Source: Neurospora tetrasperma FGSC 2508
Lineage: Eukaryota; Ascomycota; Sordariomycetes; Sordariales; Sordariaceae
Direction of reading: 5' to 3'
NCBI RefSeq assembly: GCF_000213175.1
Contig: NW_009799100.1
Span: forward strand, 1,187,475 to 1,251,474
DNA length: 64,000 bases
Shown here: positions 48,994 through 61,705 of the stretch, in pieces
How positions within the stretch are numbered: the stretch's first letter is position 1
How the letters are laid out: each line of letters begins with the position of its first letter
Made by a program: the position numbers and the translations under genes
The notes under the pieces: generated by a model
The model's database searches: none
What the model was told of the DNA's origin: nothing
What the model saw: the letters and a program-made list of their open reading frames with translations, nothing else

Positions 48994-49408
48994 GAGTATT
49001 CGGTAGTGATTCGCCGGGTGTCCGAGATGAGCTCGTGCAGCCGCACATTAGGCTTATTTTGTATAGACGAAAAATGAGATAGAGTATCCAGAGTTCCTGA
49101 AACGCATCTGGTTGATACCAATCAGATTTCCTGCATGAAATTTGGTGGACTGGTGGTTGAGTAATAATTAAACCAACGTTGATGTATATTAATCACTTTT
49201 CGAACCACTAGTTATATGCGCGGAGTCTCCTAGGTAACATTGTGAAGCACCGAAAGTTATGAGGAGGTTCACGATTCAAGACATTGGTCAACATTACAAT
49301 GTCTTCCAAACAGTTCTTCAACAAACAACGGAACGAAATCAAACAAAGCAACTCTATTACGCCAGCAGCCATGATATCTCAACAAAAACCAATGTTCACG
49401 AAACGAAA
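48994..49408. other. Convergent spacer DUF218 gene / RRP1
   Basis: 415 bp, AT-rich, 3' flanks only. No gene is recognised. Confidence 0.45.
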
Positions 49409-50564
49409 TCAGTTATCAAACCCGCCCCATCCCTCATCTTCCTTCTCTACAGGCTTCTTATCATTCCCCGGTAGCCTGTCATCCGACAACGAGTCCTTGG
49501 ACCGAACCCTTATCGCGGGGCTAACCGTGCGCTGCTCCAGTTCCTCGATCTTCTCGATGATCCGCTGCACAATCTTGAGCGCCTCTTCGTCGCTCTCAAA
49601 GTCCAGCATGCCAACCTTCTCGGCCTCGTCCACCCAGATATCCAGCACGTGGATCTTGAGTCCCGCAGGTATCTTCTTGGCGAGGAGGTGAAGCGGGTCC
49701 TTGTTTTCCTTCTTCTCGGTTTTCTCTTTCCTGAGGGATTCGTGTTGGGGCTTGGCATCTTCGTCGTCCTCGTCGGCTTCGGGTTCTTCTTCTTCTTCGG
49801 AATCGCTGTCCTCCTTGACGTCCTCGTCCAGCGCAAACGGCCACTCGGCAAGTATGTCGAGAACCTGATCGACTCTTTTGGCGTCCCACGCGCTCTTCTC
49901 CTTTCCGCTTCCCTTCTTCCCACCCTTTTTGGATTTGGTAGCAGTAGCAGCACTGACGTCCGCCTTCCCATCCTGCGCGCCCTTCATCCACCTAAAGGAA
50001 GCACCCACCACCCGTCTGACCAGCAACAAAAACTTTTCCATGCGCAGCACGTCGATCGACGTCCACTCGCGCGACATGGTCGCCCAGAAACCCCTGAGCC
50101 AGGGGACGACGGACTCCCGAGGGAGGATGTAGATGAGATCGGCGAGCTCCTGGGCAAGGGTCTGCTGGGGGATGGCGCGGTCGCACATCCACATGGCGTA
50201 GAAGAGACCCTTCCACAGCTTGAGAATGTCGATGGGCGAGAGCGTGGTGGCAATGTGCTTGGCGGAGAGGAAGGTGTGTAGGGAGGCGAGGGCCGATTTG
50301 CGGATTTTGCTGTCTATGGAGAAGGAGGAAATGTCAGTGATGGAGGGCTTATCGACTGGGAATTGGGTAGACATTTGGAGTTTAGATGAAACGTGATTGA
50401 AAATAGAAGTGGTAGTATTGTTAAGAGGTACAAGGTAAGTCGGTATCCCAAGTGATGATGTAGCTTGTACTTCAATCACATGGCAGTGTATGTACTGGAA
50501 AGTGGGATGCAAACGTACCGCTCGAGGCGAGGTTCTTGATGAATGGCATATTTTGCGACGCCAT
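49409..50564 (-). CDS. RRP1: Ribosomal RNA processing protein 1 (Nop52 family)
   Basis: Nucleolar factor of 60S assembly, required for internal transcribed spacer processing. Two exons on the minus strand: 50564-50519 and 50313-49409; intron 50518-50314 (205 nt, GTACGT...CATAG), giving 316 aa. Exon 1 encodes MASQNMPFIKNLASS, and joining continues DSKIRKSALASLHTFLSA, the classical Nop52 start. Further family blocks are LWKGLFYAMWMCDRAIPQQ, LADLIYILP, WLRGFWATMSREW and IDVLRMEKFLLLVRR. A Lys/Gly-rich linker (about 172-186) and an acidic stretch with DSDSEEEEEPEADEDDED lie before the C-terminal KIPAGLKIHVLDIWVDE. The frame stays open through much of the intron, but the family N-terminus fixes the splice and the start. 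Confidence 0.9.
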
Positions 50565-53500
50565 CTTGACTGGTTTTTTTGGTGTTTCCACTCAACTCGA
50601 TTGTTTCGACTGTTTCGTTGTGTTGTAGTAGGGCCAAAACGCAAATTGGGTATACGCTGTGTAAAAAGACGAAGTACTGGGATCGGTTTCCTAGAGGCGA
50701 CGAGATGCTGCTGCAGGCCGGGCTGGAGATGATGGTGGATGGAGTTCAAGCCGATTGAAACGAAATCTTGTCCGCCCGGCAGAAAAAACTGGTGGACCAA
50801 GCTTCCGAGAGTTGACAATTGGAGATAAGCAGCTGATAAGACTTCGCGGCAGGCATTTGGCTTGTCCAGCTATCGCCAAGATGCGGGGAGTTATGCGCTC
50901 GCTATGTGATTGGTGCATGCTAGTAATTGTGGATTCGGCTATGATCAGCAGGAACCCGACAGCAGTCGAATTCCATCCCGGCCGCACCCGTTCCCCAGCA
51001 ACCTCTGCGGTGGTCACAGGTGACAGCCGAGTCGATGCCGGCAGCGTGAGGCATGGCATTCAGTCACCAGCGACATCGTCGGCAGGACGGAAGGTGCATC
51101 ACGAAATTTCGATGGTCCGTCCATGTAGAATTCGGCTCCATCCATTCTCCTCCGTCCCGCTTCCCCGCCTTGCCCGCCCATCCGCATTCCGCTATCGATT
51201 CGGGATCTCCTTCTTCCCGCTGGCTGTTTCCCCTGATCCCCATACTCTCCCCTAACTTGGCATCCATGCCACTCTGTCCGGACTTCTTCTGGAATCCTGC
51301 TTCTTTTGTCCAGGCACCGGGCCTAACGACATCCTCACCGCATCAGCTGTCATGTGGTCCAGAGACTGTGATTTCATTGAAGGATTTACTTTGAAAAAAC
51401 TGGCGGTCTTGCTAGTCACTTTGATACGCTCAAACACTCAATTTTTCTCAGCCCTGCAAACGGTCATGTGAACTTGGTGTTATCTTTGTCTAGTGTAGTG
51501 TCTAGAGGTACCTAGTGTAGGTAGTGTAGATAACGTATACCGGCGGGCCGTCAAGCCTATCAGATTCACCGTGACATGAAGTCCGGCAGCCATCCAGACT
51601 CGAGAGTAGTGTATCTTTTATGGGGAGGTTAGCACCAAAGAGGAAGCTTGCGCCTGGCCAGAAAGCAAGTGAAAATCTTCGGACTTTCTTCGTTCAGTTG
51701 GGGGAAGCAAAAGGGGAACTGAGGACCAACCAGTGTCGTACTCCGACCACAGAGGAAGAACCTAGCTGTCAGGGCTGTGAACCGTTGACCAATGCAACAA
51801 AAACAGGATCCAGTGACAGTCAGGGGTAGATCTACGCCCTAACCCCGCGGAGACCATTGGGCCTTTACCCCGGATTGCGTTCTGTCTGGGGCGGGGAAGG
51901 GAGAAGAGCTGGAAAAAGAGACATGTGACAAAAAGGAAGGAAGCGCGGGGACGTATCTAACATGTACCATCTTATTGGCGCGCTTACGCAGGTGAAAATG
52001 CGCCTTGAACATGCCACCTCATCTGAGTCGTATCTAAACGATAAAATAAACTCGCTCAAGCATGTAATCTCTAGATGTGTTTGACCTATCTAACGATTTG
52101 GCGTCCCTTGTAGTTTTGACTATCGGGGTTGATACGGAGTCACACTAAATGGTTATCTTAACGATACCTTGAGGTACTTTATCTGATATGAGATTGTCGT
52201 CTTGTGGTTGGAATCGGAACTTTTAGGGGAAACATCCAAAACCAGCGCTTTCGACGATATCAGCTTGGTTAGTGGAGCGGTTATCACTTCGGATCCTAAT
52301 ACAGGAATTTCCTACAGCTTCCGACAACCCTGGTTTGCTTCCAGGATCGAGTTCTTTTCGGACATTTTGACCGTCGTGAATCGCTTCATTGTTTTTCTCT
52401 AGTCCACGGCCAGATCAAGGTACCAGACGATTGTCCGGTCCCAAAATAGCCGATTCCCGTCGGGAGAAGCCCGCTCCAGCAAGCAGCTCCACAGGTATCT
52501 CACACGTGCCAAGCACAGCCTGTAAAATCGCAAATGTTGGTCTCCACAGGGCACAGGCAGTGGGACGGGACGCCGCCCATGTCCCCGCCATGCTGCAAGT
52601 GCTGCAAGTGCTGCAAGCTCTTTTGTGCAGTGAAGGCCTTCCGCATTCGGCCTCGAGGCTCTGTGTGCCTTGCTTGGCGTCTGGGCAGTGGAAACTGTGA
52701 CTGTCTCTGACCTGTCGAAATATTCATCATTTGCCCCCTGGCATGACGATGCATGGAAACTTGGGGTCAATGACAAAGATTAACTCACCGTCTCCCTATT
52801 ATGGATCTGAGAAACCATGCCTGACAGTTTCTTCAAGTCACAAGAACGGTCGGCAAATTTCACAAGGGCCGCAAGGGGAAGCTCAGCTATTTCAAATCCG
52901 AGCAAACTCCAGTGTCATTGGGTTCCAAGTGGACCAGATGGGGATCTTGGTGTGGACTGCAGTGGGTAGGGCATCCTCCAACACTTAGTCACGAATTGTG
53001 ATTCCGTTTACTAGTCCGTCTGACTTACACGAGCCGTCTTCACGATGCTTCCGAGCGTTCCAGGATCGATCAAAATCCACGTTTATCCGTATAAGAACAA
53101 GGTATAACGCTAGATGGGCTGTCATGGCCGCGTTTCGGTGAGCAATTTCCGTCTTGGGAAGCTGTCAAGTGACGGCCCTTCTTATGCGATTCATGATGCC
53201 TCGGTCGCAAATCGGCCAGCCCTGTTATGGGTTCACATGCCGCCCTCAAGTGGCCTGTATACAACTGTGAATCTGACCTCATAGCAACACTGGTTCTCCA
53301 AGTACTTAAGGTCATATGTAGTCCTACGGGCTGGCTGTTTGCTCTGCTTGTTCCCGTAGATTCCTCCCTTCCCATGTAAACTGTGTCGTTATCCTACTAG
53401 TACGGCATTACACAACAACCTACCCAAAAGACCAATCGCACAGTCCGTATTGGTCACGACTTGCAAACTTGAACCAAGAGAGTGCTACGATCCCCAACTT

Positions 53501-53805
53501 CTAGCCAGCAAGATACCAGCCATCTTCCCCGCCCTTCCGTACAGGCTGAAGAGCTAAAAAGAGAACCGCTTACGGACCGCTGGAACCTCCTTGCTCGATC
53601 CGAACTTCTGGCTAGATCCGACCGAGTCCGCTGACTGTAACCCCCCGAAACTTTGGCCTGTCCAAATCCCCGTCCGTTGTCGGTGTACCCAGACAGCGGT
53701 TTGCAAGGCTGCATCAAATCAACCGAAGAGAGTCCGTTCCAGGCCTCGCCGCAAAGAATTTTGACATACCTCTCCCGAAACCGCCTCAGATACAAAACAG
53801 ACAAG
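50565..53805. other. Large spacer between RRP1 and aspartate aminotransferase
   Basis: About 3.2 kb. Contains a TAGTGTAG-type short repeat cluster (about 51490-51536) and a 9-bp triple repeat (52591-52617). No frame with recognisable similarity is found on either strand. Likely promoters of the two divergent genes plus noncoding DNA. Confidence 0.35.
52591..52617. repeat. (TGCTGCAAG)3 short tandem repeat
   Basis: Three perfect copies of a 9-bp unit in noncoding DNA. Minor feature. Confidence 0.8.
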
Positions 53806-55659
53806 ATGGCGCCTGCCTCGACTTTATTGCGCGCTGCCGCTCCCGCTCCTCACGCCCACACTTCCTTCCCCTCCCACCACACACCAACGTCATCGTCAAA
53901 TCGCACAACCATCACCAACACCAACCCTAGTGCCAACTCCACCTCTTCTACTCCCCTCCACCGAATCCAGACCATCGCCAAACACATGGCGCTGCCACAA
54001 ACAACAAGTTTCCCCGCCGAGGTGGTACCTCAAGCTCCCGAGGATCCTCTCTTTGGGTTGGCGAGAGCGTTCAAGGCGGACCCAAGTCCCCAAAAAGTTG
54101 ATTTGGTATGTTGCTTTCTCACGGCCACCCACATGCGCCGTGTGGTGCAAATAACACAGCAATTGCTAATTTGCTGTTTCCAGGGCATCGGCGCGTACAG
54201 AGATGAGAATGCGAAGCCGTGGGTATTACCAGTTGTCAAGAAGGTGAGTGTCGCTTTATGTTTATTTCCATTTCATCTGGCCATGCGGCACACTGGAGTC
54301 CCCGTCACTGCAGTTCCATCGCGAGGGCCTCAAGAGCCTCACTGTGTCAATCCGGGGAAGCCTGTAGGCGATTGCCCTGGGCGGGATAGGGTAGCCCCTG
54401 GAGCTAGGCACCTCGTGCGGCCTACAGAACCCCTCCCTAAGAGCCCCCCTTCCACCTTCCAGGGGCACTTACAGCTCTCCCTGCACTGTCGCCATAGTGA
54501 CCATCGAGAAGAAGCCATCAAGATGCAGCAAACAGAACGCTAGGTAACTAATTACTTGCCCACAAAACAGGCGGATGAAATCATACGAAATGACCCTGAA
54601 GCCAACCACGAATACCTCCCCATCGCCGGTCTCGCTTCCCTAACCAGCAAAGCCGCCGAGCTCGTTGTCGGTGCCTCTGCTCCCGCCATCGCCGAGGGGC
54701 GCGTCGCCTCGATCCAGACCATCTCCGGCACTGGCGCCTGCCATCTCGGCGGTCTCTTCCTCTCGCGCTTCTACAACCCGTACGGCGACGCCTCCAAGAA
54801 GCCCACCGTCTACCTCAGCAATCCAACATGGGCCAACCACAACCAAATCTTCTCCAACGTCGGCCTCCCCATCGCCCAGTACCCTTACTTCGACCAGAAG
54901 ACCAAGGGCCTCGACATTGACGGCATGAAGAAGGCCCTCTCTGACGCCCCCGAGCGCTCTATCATCCTCCTCCACGCCTGCGCCCACAACCCCACCGGCG
55001 TCGACCCTACGCTCGCCCAGTGGCGCGAGATCGCCGAGATCATGGCCGCGAAGGGCCACTTCCCCTTCTTCGACACCGCCTACCAGGGTTTCGCTTCGGG
55101 CGACCTCGACCGGGACGCCTCCGCCATCCGGCTCTTCGTCGAGCTCGGTTTCGAGCTCGTAGTCGCACAGTCCTTCGCCAAGAACTTTGGTCTCTACGGG
55201 CAACGCGCTGGCTGCTTCCACTTCATCTCCGCTCCTTCGCCGGACGCTGCGTCCATAACCACCCGCGTGGCCTCGCAGCTCACCCTACTCCAGCGCTCCG
55301 AGATTTCCAACCCGCCCATCTACGGCGCCAAGGTGGCTTCGATCGTACTCAACGACCCCGCGCTCTTCGCCGAGTGGAAGGAGAACCTGCGCACCATGTC
55401 GGGTCGCATCATCGACATGAGGAAAGCTCTGCGGGCAAAGCTCGAGGAGCTTGGCACCCCGGGACCGTGGAACCACATTACCGACCAAATCGGCATGTTC
55501 TCATTTACCGGGTTGAACGAGAAGCAAGTGGCTAAGCTCAGGGAGGAATTCCACATCTACATGACCAAGAATGGCCGCATCAGCATGGCCGGTCTAAATA
55601 CAAAGAACGTAGAGTACGTTGCCAGGGCGGTGGACAAGGTTGTCAGGGAGGTGCAATAG
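53806..55659 (+). CDS. Aspartate aminotransferase
   Basis: PLP enzyme interconverting aspartate plus 2-oxoglutarate with oxaloacetate plus glutamate; part of nitrogen metabolism and the malate-aspartate shuttle. Three exons: 53806-54105, 54184-54243 and 54571-55659; introns of 78 and 327 nt; 482 aa. The PLP lysine is K324 in SFAKNFGLYGQR. Other class I motifs are present: GIGAYRDENAKPWVLPVVKK, EYLPIAGL, NPTWANHNQIF, CAHNPTGVDPT, FDTAYQGFASG and the C-terminal GRISMAGLNTKN. Residues 1-60 form an Ala/Ser/Thr/His-rich, non-acidic extension that is absent from cytosolic forms. A second in-frame ATG (53986, MALPQTTSF) sits exactly at the start of the conserved core. Two products, one organelle-targeted and one cytosolic, are therefore possible. 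Confidence 0.95.
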
Positions 55660-57669
55660 AGGATGCCTCACTCTTTGCTTTCCTTTCTGATCTAGGTCTT
55701 TACTGTTTCTCGGTCATTTCTCTTACTCTTTCTTGTTCCCTGCTATTCCCTTTTTGTTGACGAATAAGCGGTTATCGGGTGGTGATGCTGTATGTCTGAA
55801 TGGGGATTAGCAAGATTACAGCGATCCTCTCTTATCATCAGTAGTACCGGGTTTATTTGCTGGTCTGTTATTGGGGTTTTATATGGTAACGAGGTCGAGG
55901 CCTAAGATGCCTCCCCCATGGGTACTACTTGCTGCTGAATGGATGGGAACAGCAATGGGGAAAACTACCTATCGATGGGGAAAACATTGATGGGATAGAG
56001 GCGCACACTAATTCACGTGCGCGAATGGTTAATCAAAAATACTTGTTCTCTTTGTTTGGTCCTTGCTGGACTTTCCGAATCCCCCAAACGCTTGTCCCTT
56101 TTCTTCCAATTTTCCTTGTGTGATGATCTGCGTGATGGAAGTGACTGGTAAAGCGTTTGGGGTTCCACTCAGCCAGCCCCTGATAGAACGTAAACAAAAT
56201 GCACTCGACGATATCCACAACTGAGAACGGGGCAGGTATTACCACCATAGCGCGGTCCATCTGGGTGGTAGAAAAAGGATCTCCAGGGATAGTCCAGTAG
56301 ATTTACAAAGCTCCAACGAAGTTGTCATGATTTTGCATTGAAACTTACCTCTATCCATGGATCAGTTCTATCCTGCAGTATCAACACTTAGGGATATTCT
56401 TATCAAGTAAGATGACCTCGATGACAGTCCTTTCATTCAATGAGTTTCTGATAGCAATATCTTGCTTGACGGATTCTTTTCAAGAACATTTCCAAAGGAG
56501 GTGATTTTGCTAAAGTAATCTGGGTATCTTGGTCTTAGAAAGGGGTATAAGGTCATCCTGGAGAGATGGTCTTGCCGTCTTAAGCTGATAATCGTCCTGA
56601 AATGTATTTTACAGTTACGAGAACTTCATATCCTGAGGATCATTTACTAAAAACTAGATGACGCTCTATGGGCATGATCATCGCTTCTTAATCTATACTG
56701 CATACACTGCCTCTACACGTCTAGTAAGTGTAGAGGACTGGCTGATCTGTCTAAACTGACATGGTAATCTCCACCGAACACAATTGTGTACCGGTCTGAT
56801 AACTCTGTACATACACGTAGAACCTCTTCACTTTCGTCTATCTGCTCTAGCTACTCTGTCCTGGAATAGGACAGCCAGGTGCCGTATTCACAGCATCCAT
56901 GTTCGACTATTGACCAAGCAGATATCGTTCTTGCACAAGACGGTTTCGTGCCAATGAAGCACATTCAGTTGACCCTGATGGAATGCTTTGGTAACTGTTT
57001 TGTTTTTGCGTGCCCAATCCTGGAACTGCCTATACGGATATCTCTTAGCCTCGGAAACACAGAATGACCAGACAATGTTGTCAAGTATTTGATACGGTAA
57101 TAGACTGTATCTAATGTGCTGCACAAAATCCGCTGTTATCGCTTGCGACTTGATACCATACCCCCTCAGTAAGTCATCACCAACCCCAAGGCATACATCG
57201 GCTATCCTGCAGCGTCTGCCGCCTTTTCGTTTACTTTTCCACCTTGTAACCCATCCGCAATCCCTTCCGCCCAGTGAGTGACTTCTCCATCCCTCAGACT
57301 GTCGTGACACAAAGATTCAACTACTCCTCACTAACCCGTCGTGTTTTCATCGGTCATGTAGCCCATCTACCCGGATACCATACCCCCAACACGCTCCATA
57401 GTTGAAAGGATCCACGTCGGGTACTTTAATGATCATGCTGCTGTATATGTTAGCGAGATTCCGAGGACGACACGAGAGAAACTTTGTGAGGTATTAGAAC
57501 AGGGGAGGAAGTTCAATGACCGCAGCAAATGAGACAGGGTCACTTGTCAACTGTCCTCTTGCTCGATACAGGAACGTGGGCCCCCATCACCATGTGAGGG
57601 TAGACAACATCGCTTGATTCAACGTGTACTGTGTCTGTCTGTGATTTAATGACATCAACTTACTGATAA
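55660..57669. other. Spacer downstream of aspartate aminotransferase
   Basis: About 2 kb, AT-richer than the coding regions. Short frames only; nothing recognised on either strand. Confidence 0.35.
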
Positions 57670-58404
57670 TCAGTTGTCGAATCTCTCGTCCGGTCCTTCA
57701 CGAAAAATCACTCGAAGGTGATTCCCGGGGCGGTTATTGATTTTAATATCAAAAAACAGCCTCTTGCCTTTGGCCTCCCAACGCCAGAACAAGCCGTCCG
57801 GACAGAGCCATTGCAGCGCCGCACCATGCCGTGGCCCTTCGACAAACCCTGCACCTGTGATCTGGCCAAGGTCAAACGACAAGAGTTCGTCGATTCTCTC
57901 TGTGCTCTCTTGGTCAAAATCATTGAAAACAAGATCTTTGACGGATCTAAATAGTTGATAGCCGAACTGAAGCGTGGGTTTGATCAACCTGATAAAGAGT
58001 GGATAGCATGGGAATATCCCAAGACGGGGATAGCCGGAGCAGGGGGGGCATGGGATTATGTCTCTTAGATTGTGATATTGAGTATGACGTTCAGGGCGAT
58101 CTCGATTTCCCCGAATTCTGTCGTCAATTGCCAGCTCGGTCCGAAGTAACGCGTTGAAAAATATCTGTTCAAGGAGCTGGATGTCCGGGTTCTCTACTTG
58201 GACGCGCGCGCGTAGGGAAAGGTAGCTTGTAGTTACCGGAAAGCTGAAATTGTCCACTGTTGCAAATAGGTAGAACGCCAGAACCTGAGCGGCAGTGAAG
58301 AAAGCAGTGCCGGCTACTTTCGATGATGGTGGCCATGCAAACGCACCATTTACCGTCGAGAATACATGGTGGACGATGTTTGAGGATAATTGACCAAGCG
58401 ACAT
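57670..58404 (-). CDS. Hypothetical ORF, 244 aa
   Basis: Open frame from ATG 58404 to a TGA at 57672-57670. No family is recognised. It contains a hydrophobic stretch (about residues 30-50, AGTAFFTAAQVLAFYLFATV), a Cys/Pro motif (IIPCPPCSGYP) and a second hydrophobic patch. The C-terminal third, with WLCPDGLFWRWEAKGKRLF, looks protein-like rather than random. The frame extends upstream of this ATG without another one, so an upstream exon may be missing. The neighbouring minus-strand frame (58949-58617) could belong to the same gene, but no convincing splice path was found. It may also be a decayed gene. Confidence 0.35.
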   Translation of the reverse strand: MSLGQLSSNIVHHVFSTVNGAFAWPPSSKVAGTAFFTAAQVLAFYLFATVDNFSFPVTTSYLSLRARVQVENPDIQLLEQIFFNALLRTELAIDDRIRGNRDRPERHTQYHNLRDIIPCPPCSGYPRLGIFPCYPLFIRLIKPTLQFGYQLFRSVKDLVFNDFDQESTERIDELLSFDLGQITGAGFVEGPRHGAALQWLCPDGLFWRWEAKGKRLFFDIKINNRPGNHLRVIFREGPDERFDN

Positions 58405-58616
58405 GTTGAACGGGGATGTCGACACAACCGTTGTGGGAAGTTGAACAAAGAGATAAGCCTGGCCTTCTCGTAGAAGCAACACGTGCGTAGGCGGTCAGGA
58501 GTAGAGTTTCGATAATGACGAGGGTATCACATTCGTGGGCACCTGCTTGCAATCGGTCAGCTTTTGGTCGGTAGAGATTATGTTGGAAGACACCTACAGG
58601 TGCCTTTCACTTCCGT

Positions 58617-58949
58617 TCAGGGTACTCCGAATGTTGGGGTCAATATTCCGAAGAACTTGATGTACCACAGCAGGCAATTTGACGGCGGCGGCAGCGTAAT
58701 GGCAAACAATACCCAAAACGGAGGATAAAAGGAAACTCGGATGAGGAAAAGCCAATGAGTCCCGATATAACAAGCGTTACTGGTACTGGTGATGATGATG
58801 GTGCCGATATTGACGTGTATTCTAGATGGTCCTTGTGATATTTGACCAAGTCGCAGCTGGCAAAATTTGATGGAGGGGAAGAAGACATGATTTGCCCGAC
58901 CAAGATGATGATTACAAGGCTGGCAGGCATCGAGGAAGGAGGGGGACAT
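58617..58949 (-). CDS. Hypothetical small membrane ORF, 110 aa
   Basis: Open frame from ATG 58949 to a stop at 58617. The C-terminal two thirds are strongly hydrophobic (IGTIIITSTSNACYIG, THWLFLIRVSFYPPFWVLF, LLWYIKFFGIL), predicting two or three membrane spans. No family is recognised. It could be the first exon of a gene continuing into the frame at 58404-57670. Confidence 0.25.
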   Translation of the reverse strand: MSPSFLDACQPCNHHLGRANHVFFPSIKFCQLRLGQISQGPSRIHVNIGTIIITSTSNACYIGTHWLFLIRVSFYPPFWVLFAITLPPPSNCLLWYIKFFGILTPTFGVP

Positions 58950-59170
58950 CGATGTGGTTTTTGGTGATGACAATACGAGAAGTTCTTGCACTTTGCAGGT
59001 CCAGGGTACAATAAACTAGATGCAACAACCGACGAGACAGCCGAGTTTGACGCAGAAGGATGCGATCAGTGGGAGAAGGATCGTTGGAGTAATAGTAGCA
59101 AGTGGCTAATCTGCCTCAATTTTGTTCAAGCGCTTGCCGCCTATAATGCGAATTGCGGACGCCAACGATC

Positions 59171-60361
59171 TTAAATGATCAAATCCCATACAACAAGGAA
59201 GGCGCAGAGCCCCGTAGCAGCGAAGAAGGTATACCGAGCTGGACTGGCCCTGTTAGTGCTCTTCTTGAGCTCCTTGTTACCCCTGTCGACGCCCTCGGTG
59301 GTCTCGAAAGACTCGGCAACAAGCTGGTCAATATGGGCCGATTGAGTTGTGAGATTGCTGACCAGCATATTTTGCAGTTCGGAAATCTCGAGCAGTGATT
59401 GTTCGGCGGCCCTGTGACACAATTAGTCCCTGGTGTGGACCTCGAAAATCGTCCTAGACATGTTCCATACCTGACTTTGTCCAGCGTGCTCTCAAAGTGC
59501 TTCACCATATCCTGATTCCCCTTTTCGAACATTTGTATTTGTTCATCCGTCAGGTCTTGTGTAGGCACCGCCGATTTTCTCTCATACTCATCCACAGGCA
59601 GGTGAGACGTGTTCCCCTGGACCACGCTTCCGGACCGCCTCCGTGAGCCAAAGTGATTTCCAGTATCCAATCCAGTACTGCTCCTTGCCTTGGCCAACAC
59701 GCTCCTATTCTTTTCCATCTCCCGCGTCAGCCTGGTCTCCATCATGGCCTGCTGCGTTCTTGCTGTCTCCTGCAGGCGTTGCCTTAGGTACCAAATAACA
59801 CTCTCGCGATGTGCGCCCAGCTGACGGGCAACGGCCTCGGCAGCAGCATGTTCTTTGCTCTTTGAGCTTCCTAGCGGGCCGCCGCCAGCAGCCCAGGACC
59901 CCAATGCGCCAAGGCCGCGGGCATACTTCTTCTGGATCAAGGCGGTCTCGGTGCTCTGGCGCAGCTGCTCGGCGTCCTCGAGGGCGCGAATGCGGGCATT
60001 GAGGTCGCGCAGCGTCGCTTTGGCATTGGCGTCGATTTCTTCGCGGTCACGATCGGTAAGGTAGACTGGCTGGGAGGAGCCGTTACGAGCCGAAGTGTGG
60101 AGGTGTGTCTTGCGCGGAGCGGCAGTCGAGAGGTAGGCTTGACGGAGATTGCGAAGCTCAGAGTGTAATTGGGCAACAAGAGAGGTCTGATAATGTACGT
60201 TAGGAATTTGTTCCAAGAGGGTGCCATGAGTGGGGGAAATGGCCTACGATTCTGTAAGCCTCCTTTAGGAACTCGTCGGCGGTATCAGTGGTAAAGGGTT
60301 TCGTGGGAGGTGCATCGTGGCCTTTGAGGAGCCCGTTGAAGGTGGAGGTGAGGTCCGCCAT
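59171..60361 (-). CDS. UFE1: Syntaxin-18/Ufe1-type ER SNARE
   Basis: Qa-SNARE of the endoplasmic reticulum, receiving COPI vesicles in Golgi-to-ER transport and acting in ER fusion. Three exons on the minus strand: 60361-60248, 60186-59471 and 59411-59171; introns of 61 and 59 nt; 356 aa. The N-terminal domain (DEFLKEAYRI joined to TSLVAQLHSELRNLRQAYL) is the syntaxin-18 signature. A disordered middle with an Arg/Ser segment (GSRRRSGSVV) precedes the SNARE helix, which runs from LTDEQIQMFEKGNQDMVKHF across the last intron through EISELQNMLVSNLTTQSAHID. The protein ends in a C-terminal tail anchor (YTFFAATGLCAFLVVWDLII). Length and order of parts fit the family. Confidence 0.9.
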
Positions 60362-61705
60362 GATGTTTATTAAGGATTATGACTTATGTAGTGGTTATCT
60401 TGAGGGCCACCTTGTCGTCCAGGTCTCGAATCAGTGTCCGAGGCCATCAAGGTGTCACGATGTCAAAGGGAAAGTTGAACTTGGAGACGGGATGATCCCG
60501 TTGCTGCTGCCGCATGCTGTACGTAGTGTAGCTCAACGTGGCTGAAATGATGCCAAGCGATGACGGAGTGCATCGATCAGTGGCTGGTGCTTGGGGTTTG
60601 GATGCGATGTGGCTTTGGCATCCGGTCGGTGCCTGCCAAGCTCGCCAAGGTGCCAAGATGCCAAGATGCGCGCCCTGCCGTTGTGGAGCGTTTGTTGCCC
60701 CGACCGGAGCGGAAAGCGGCAAAAACGGCGCCGATGTCGTCCAACTCGGTGTTATTCTCGCCATTTCGGCAACCATAGTTTCTCCCTTTTTCCTGTTTTT
60801 TGTTTCCTTATCATCCACACCGAGAAGCTCGAATGGAGTTTGGACATCGAACATTGACGGAACCGATATCGGGTTGAAAAAAGTAGTAGCACAAAGCTAC
60901 GTGGCTACGTACCTCTAATGATAGTTACGGGAGTTGTTCGTATCGAGGAATTCGGATGGTGATGAACGGACGTTGAGTTGATCTGTTGATCACGAGCACA
61001 GTGTAAGTAAACATGACATCTCCCTCGACATAGATTGTGTGCCCTCTAGTAGTGTAGGTCAAACTAACATTGCCCAAATTCATCTCTTCAAGCGCTCAAC
61101 TGGTGATCGATCATCCTGGCTGGACTGGTAATAATGCCTGGTCAAAGCAAAAGACATAAACGTGATTCATCCGCTCTCTACGTCCAGCACAACTCGTTGG
61201 CCTCCGGACACTCTGACCTTCTGCCTGCCCTCTGTACACTATCTATTCTACAGTACGGATCGACGTGATTGGTCAAGTTGTTAGTGATAAGCTTAACCTC
61301 CTTCCTCTTCGGTCAAGCTTAACAATCCTCCATGATTCTTGTTTGTTCAAAGAAAGAGCCAACGGAAGCCAGACCCTGAGGTAAGGCCACCACCCCTTGC
61401 GAACTGGGGATACAAGTCATGCAATGAGCTCCGGAAATAAAAAGCCTTTCAAGTATCGCCGTCCAAGCGGCAGTTGGGATTTCTCGTATGACCATCTATT
61501 CCACCCCCCCCACTACCCTTCCTCTTTTTGTCCCTTTCAAATACCGATTGATGCTCGCCGCCAGATATCTTAGTGGCGGTGAGGTCACATCTCCAGCATA
61601 AGTAATTCTGGATTTTTCGTTTGCTACCGGTTACATAGAAGCATCGTACTTCTTTAATCCAACCTAAACAAAACCGCTCCTGGATCAAGACCGGAGCCAC
61701 CCAAC
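60362..61705. other. Divergent spacer UFE1 / MFS transporter
   Basis: About 1.3 kb with both promoters. Frames on the plus strand near 60540-60920 have no recognised similarity. A C8 run lies at about 61504-61511. No specific binding sites were singled out. Confidence 0.4.

Noticed and set aside
54640-55535. Long frames opposite and alongside the aminotransferase exon
   Set aside because: High GC third positions open shadow frames; only the annotated frame carries the PLP motifs.
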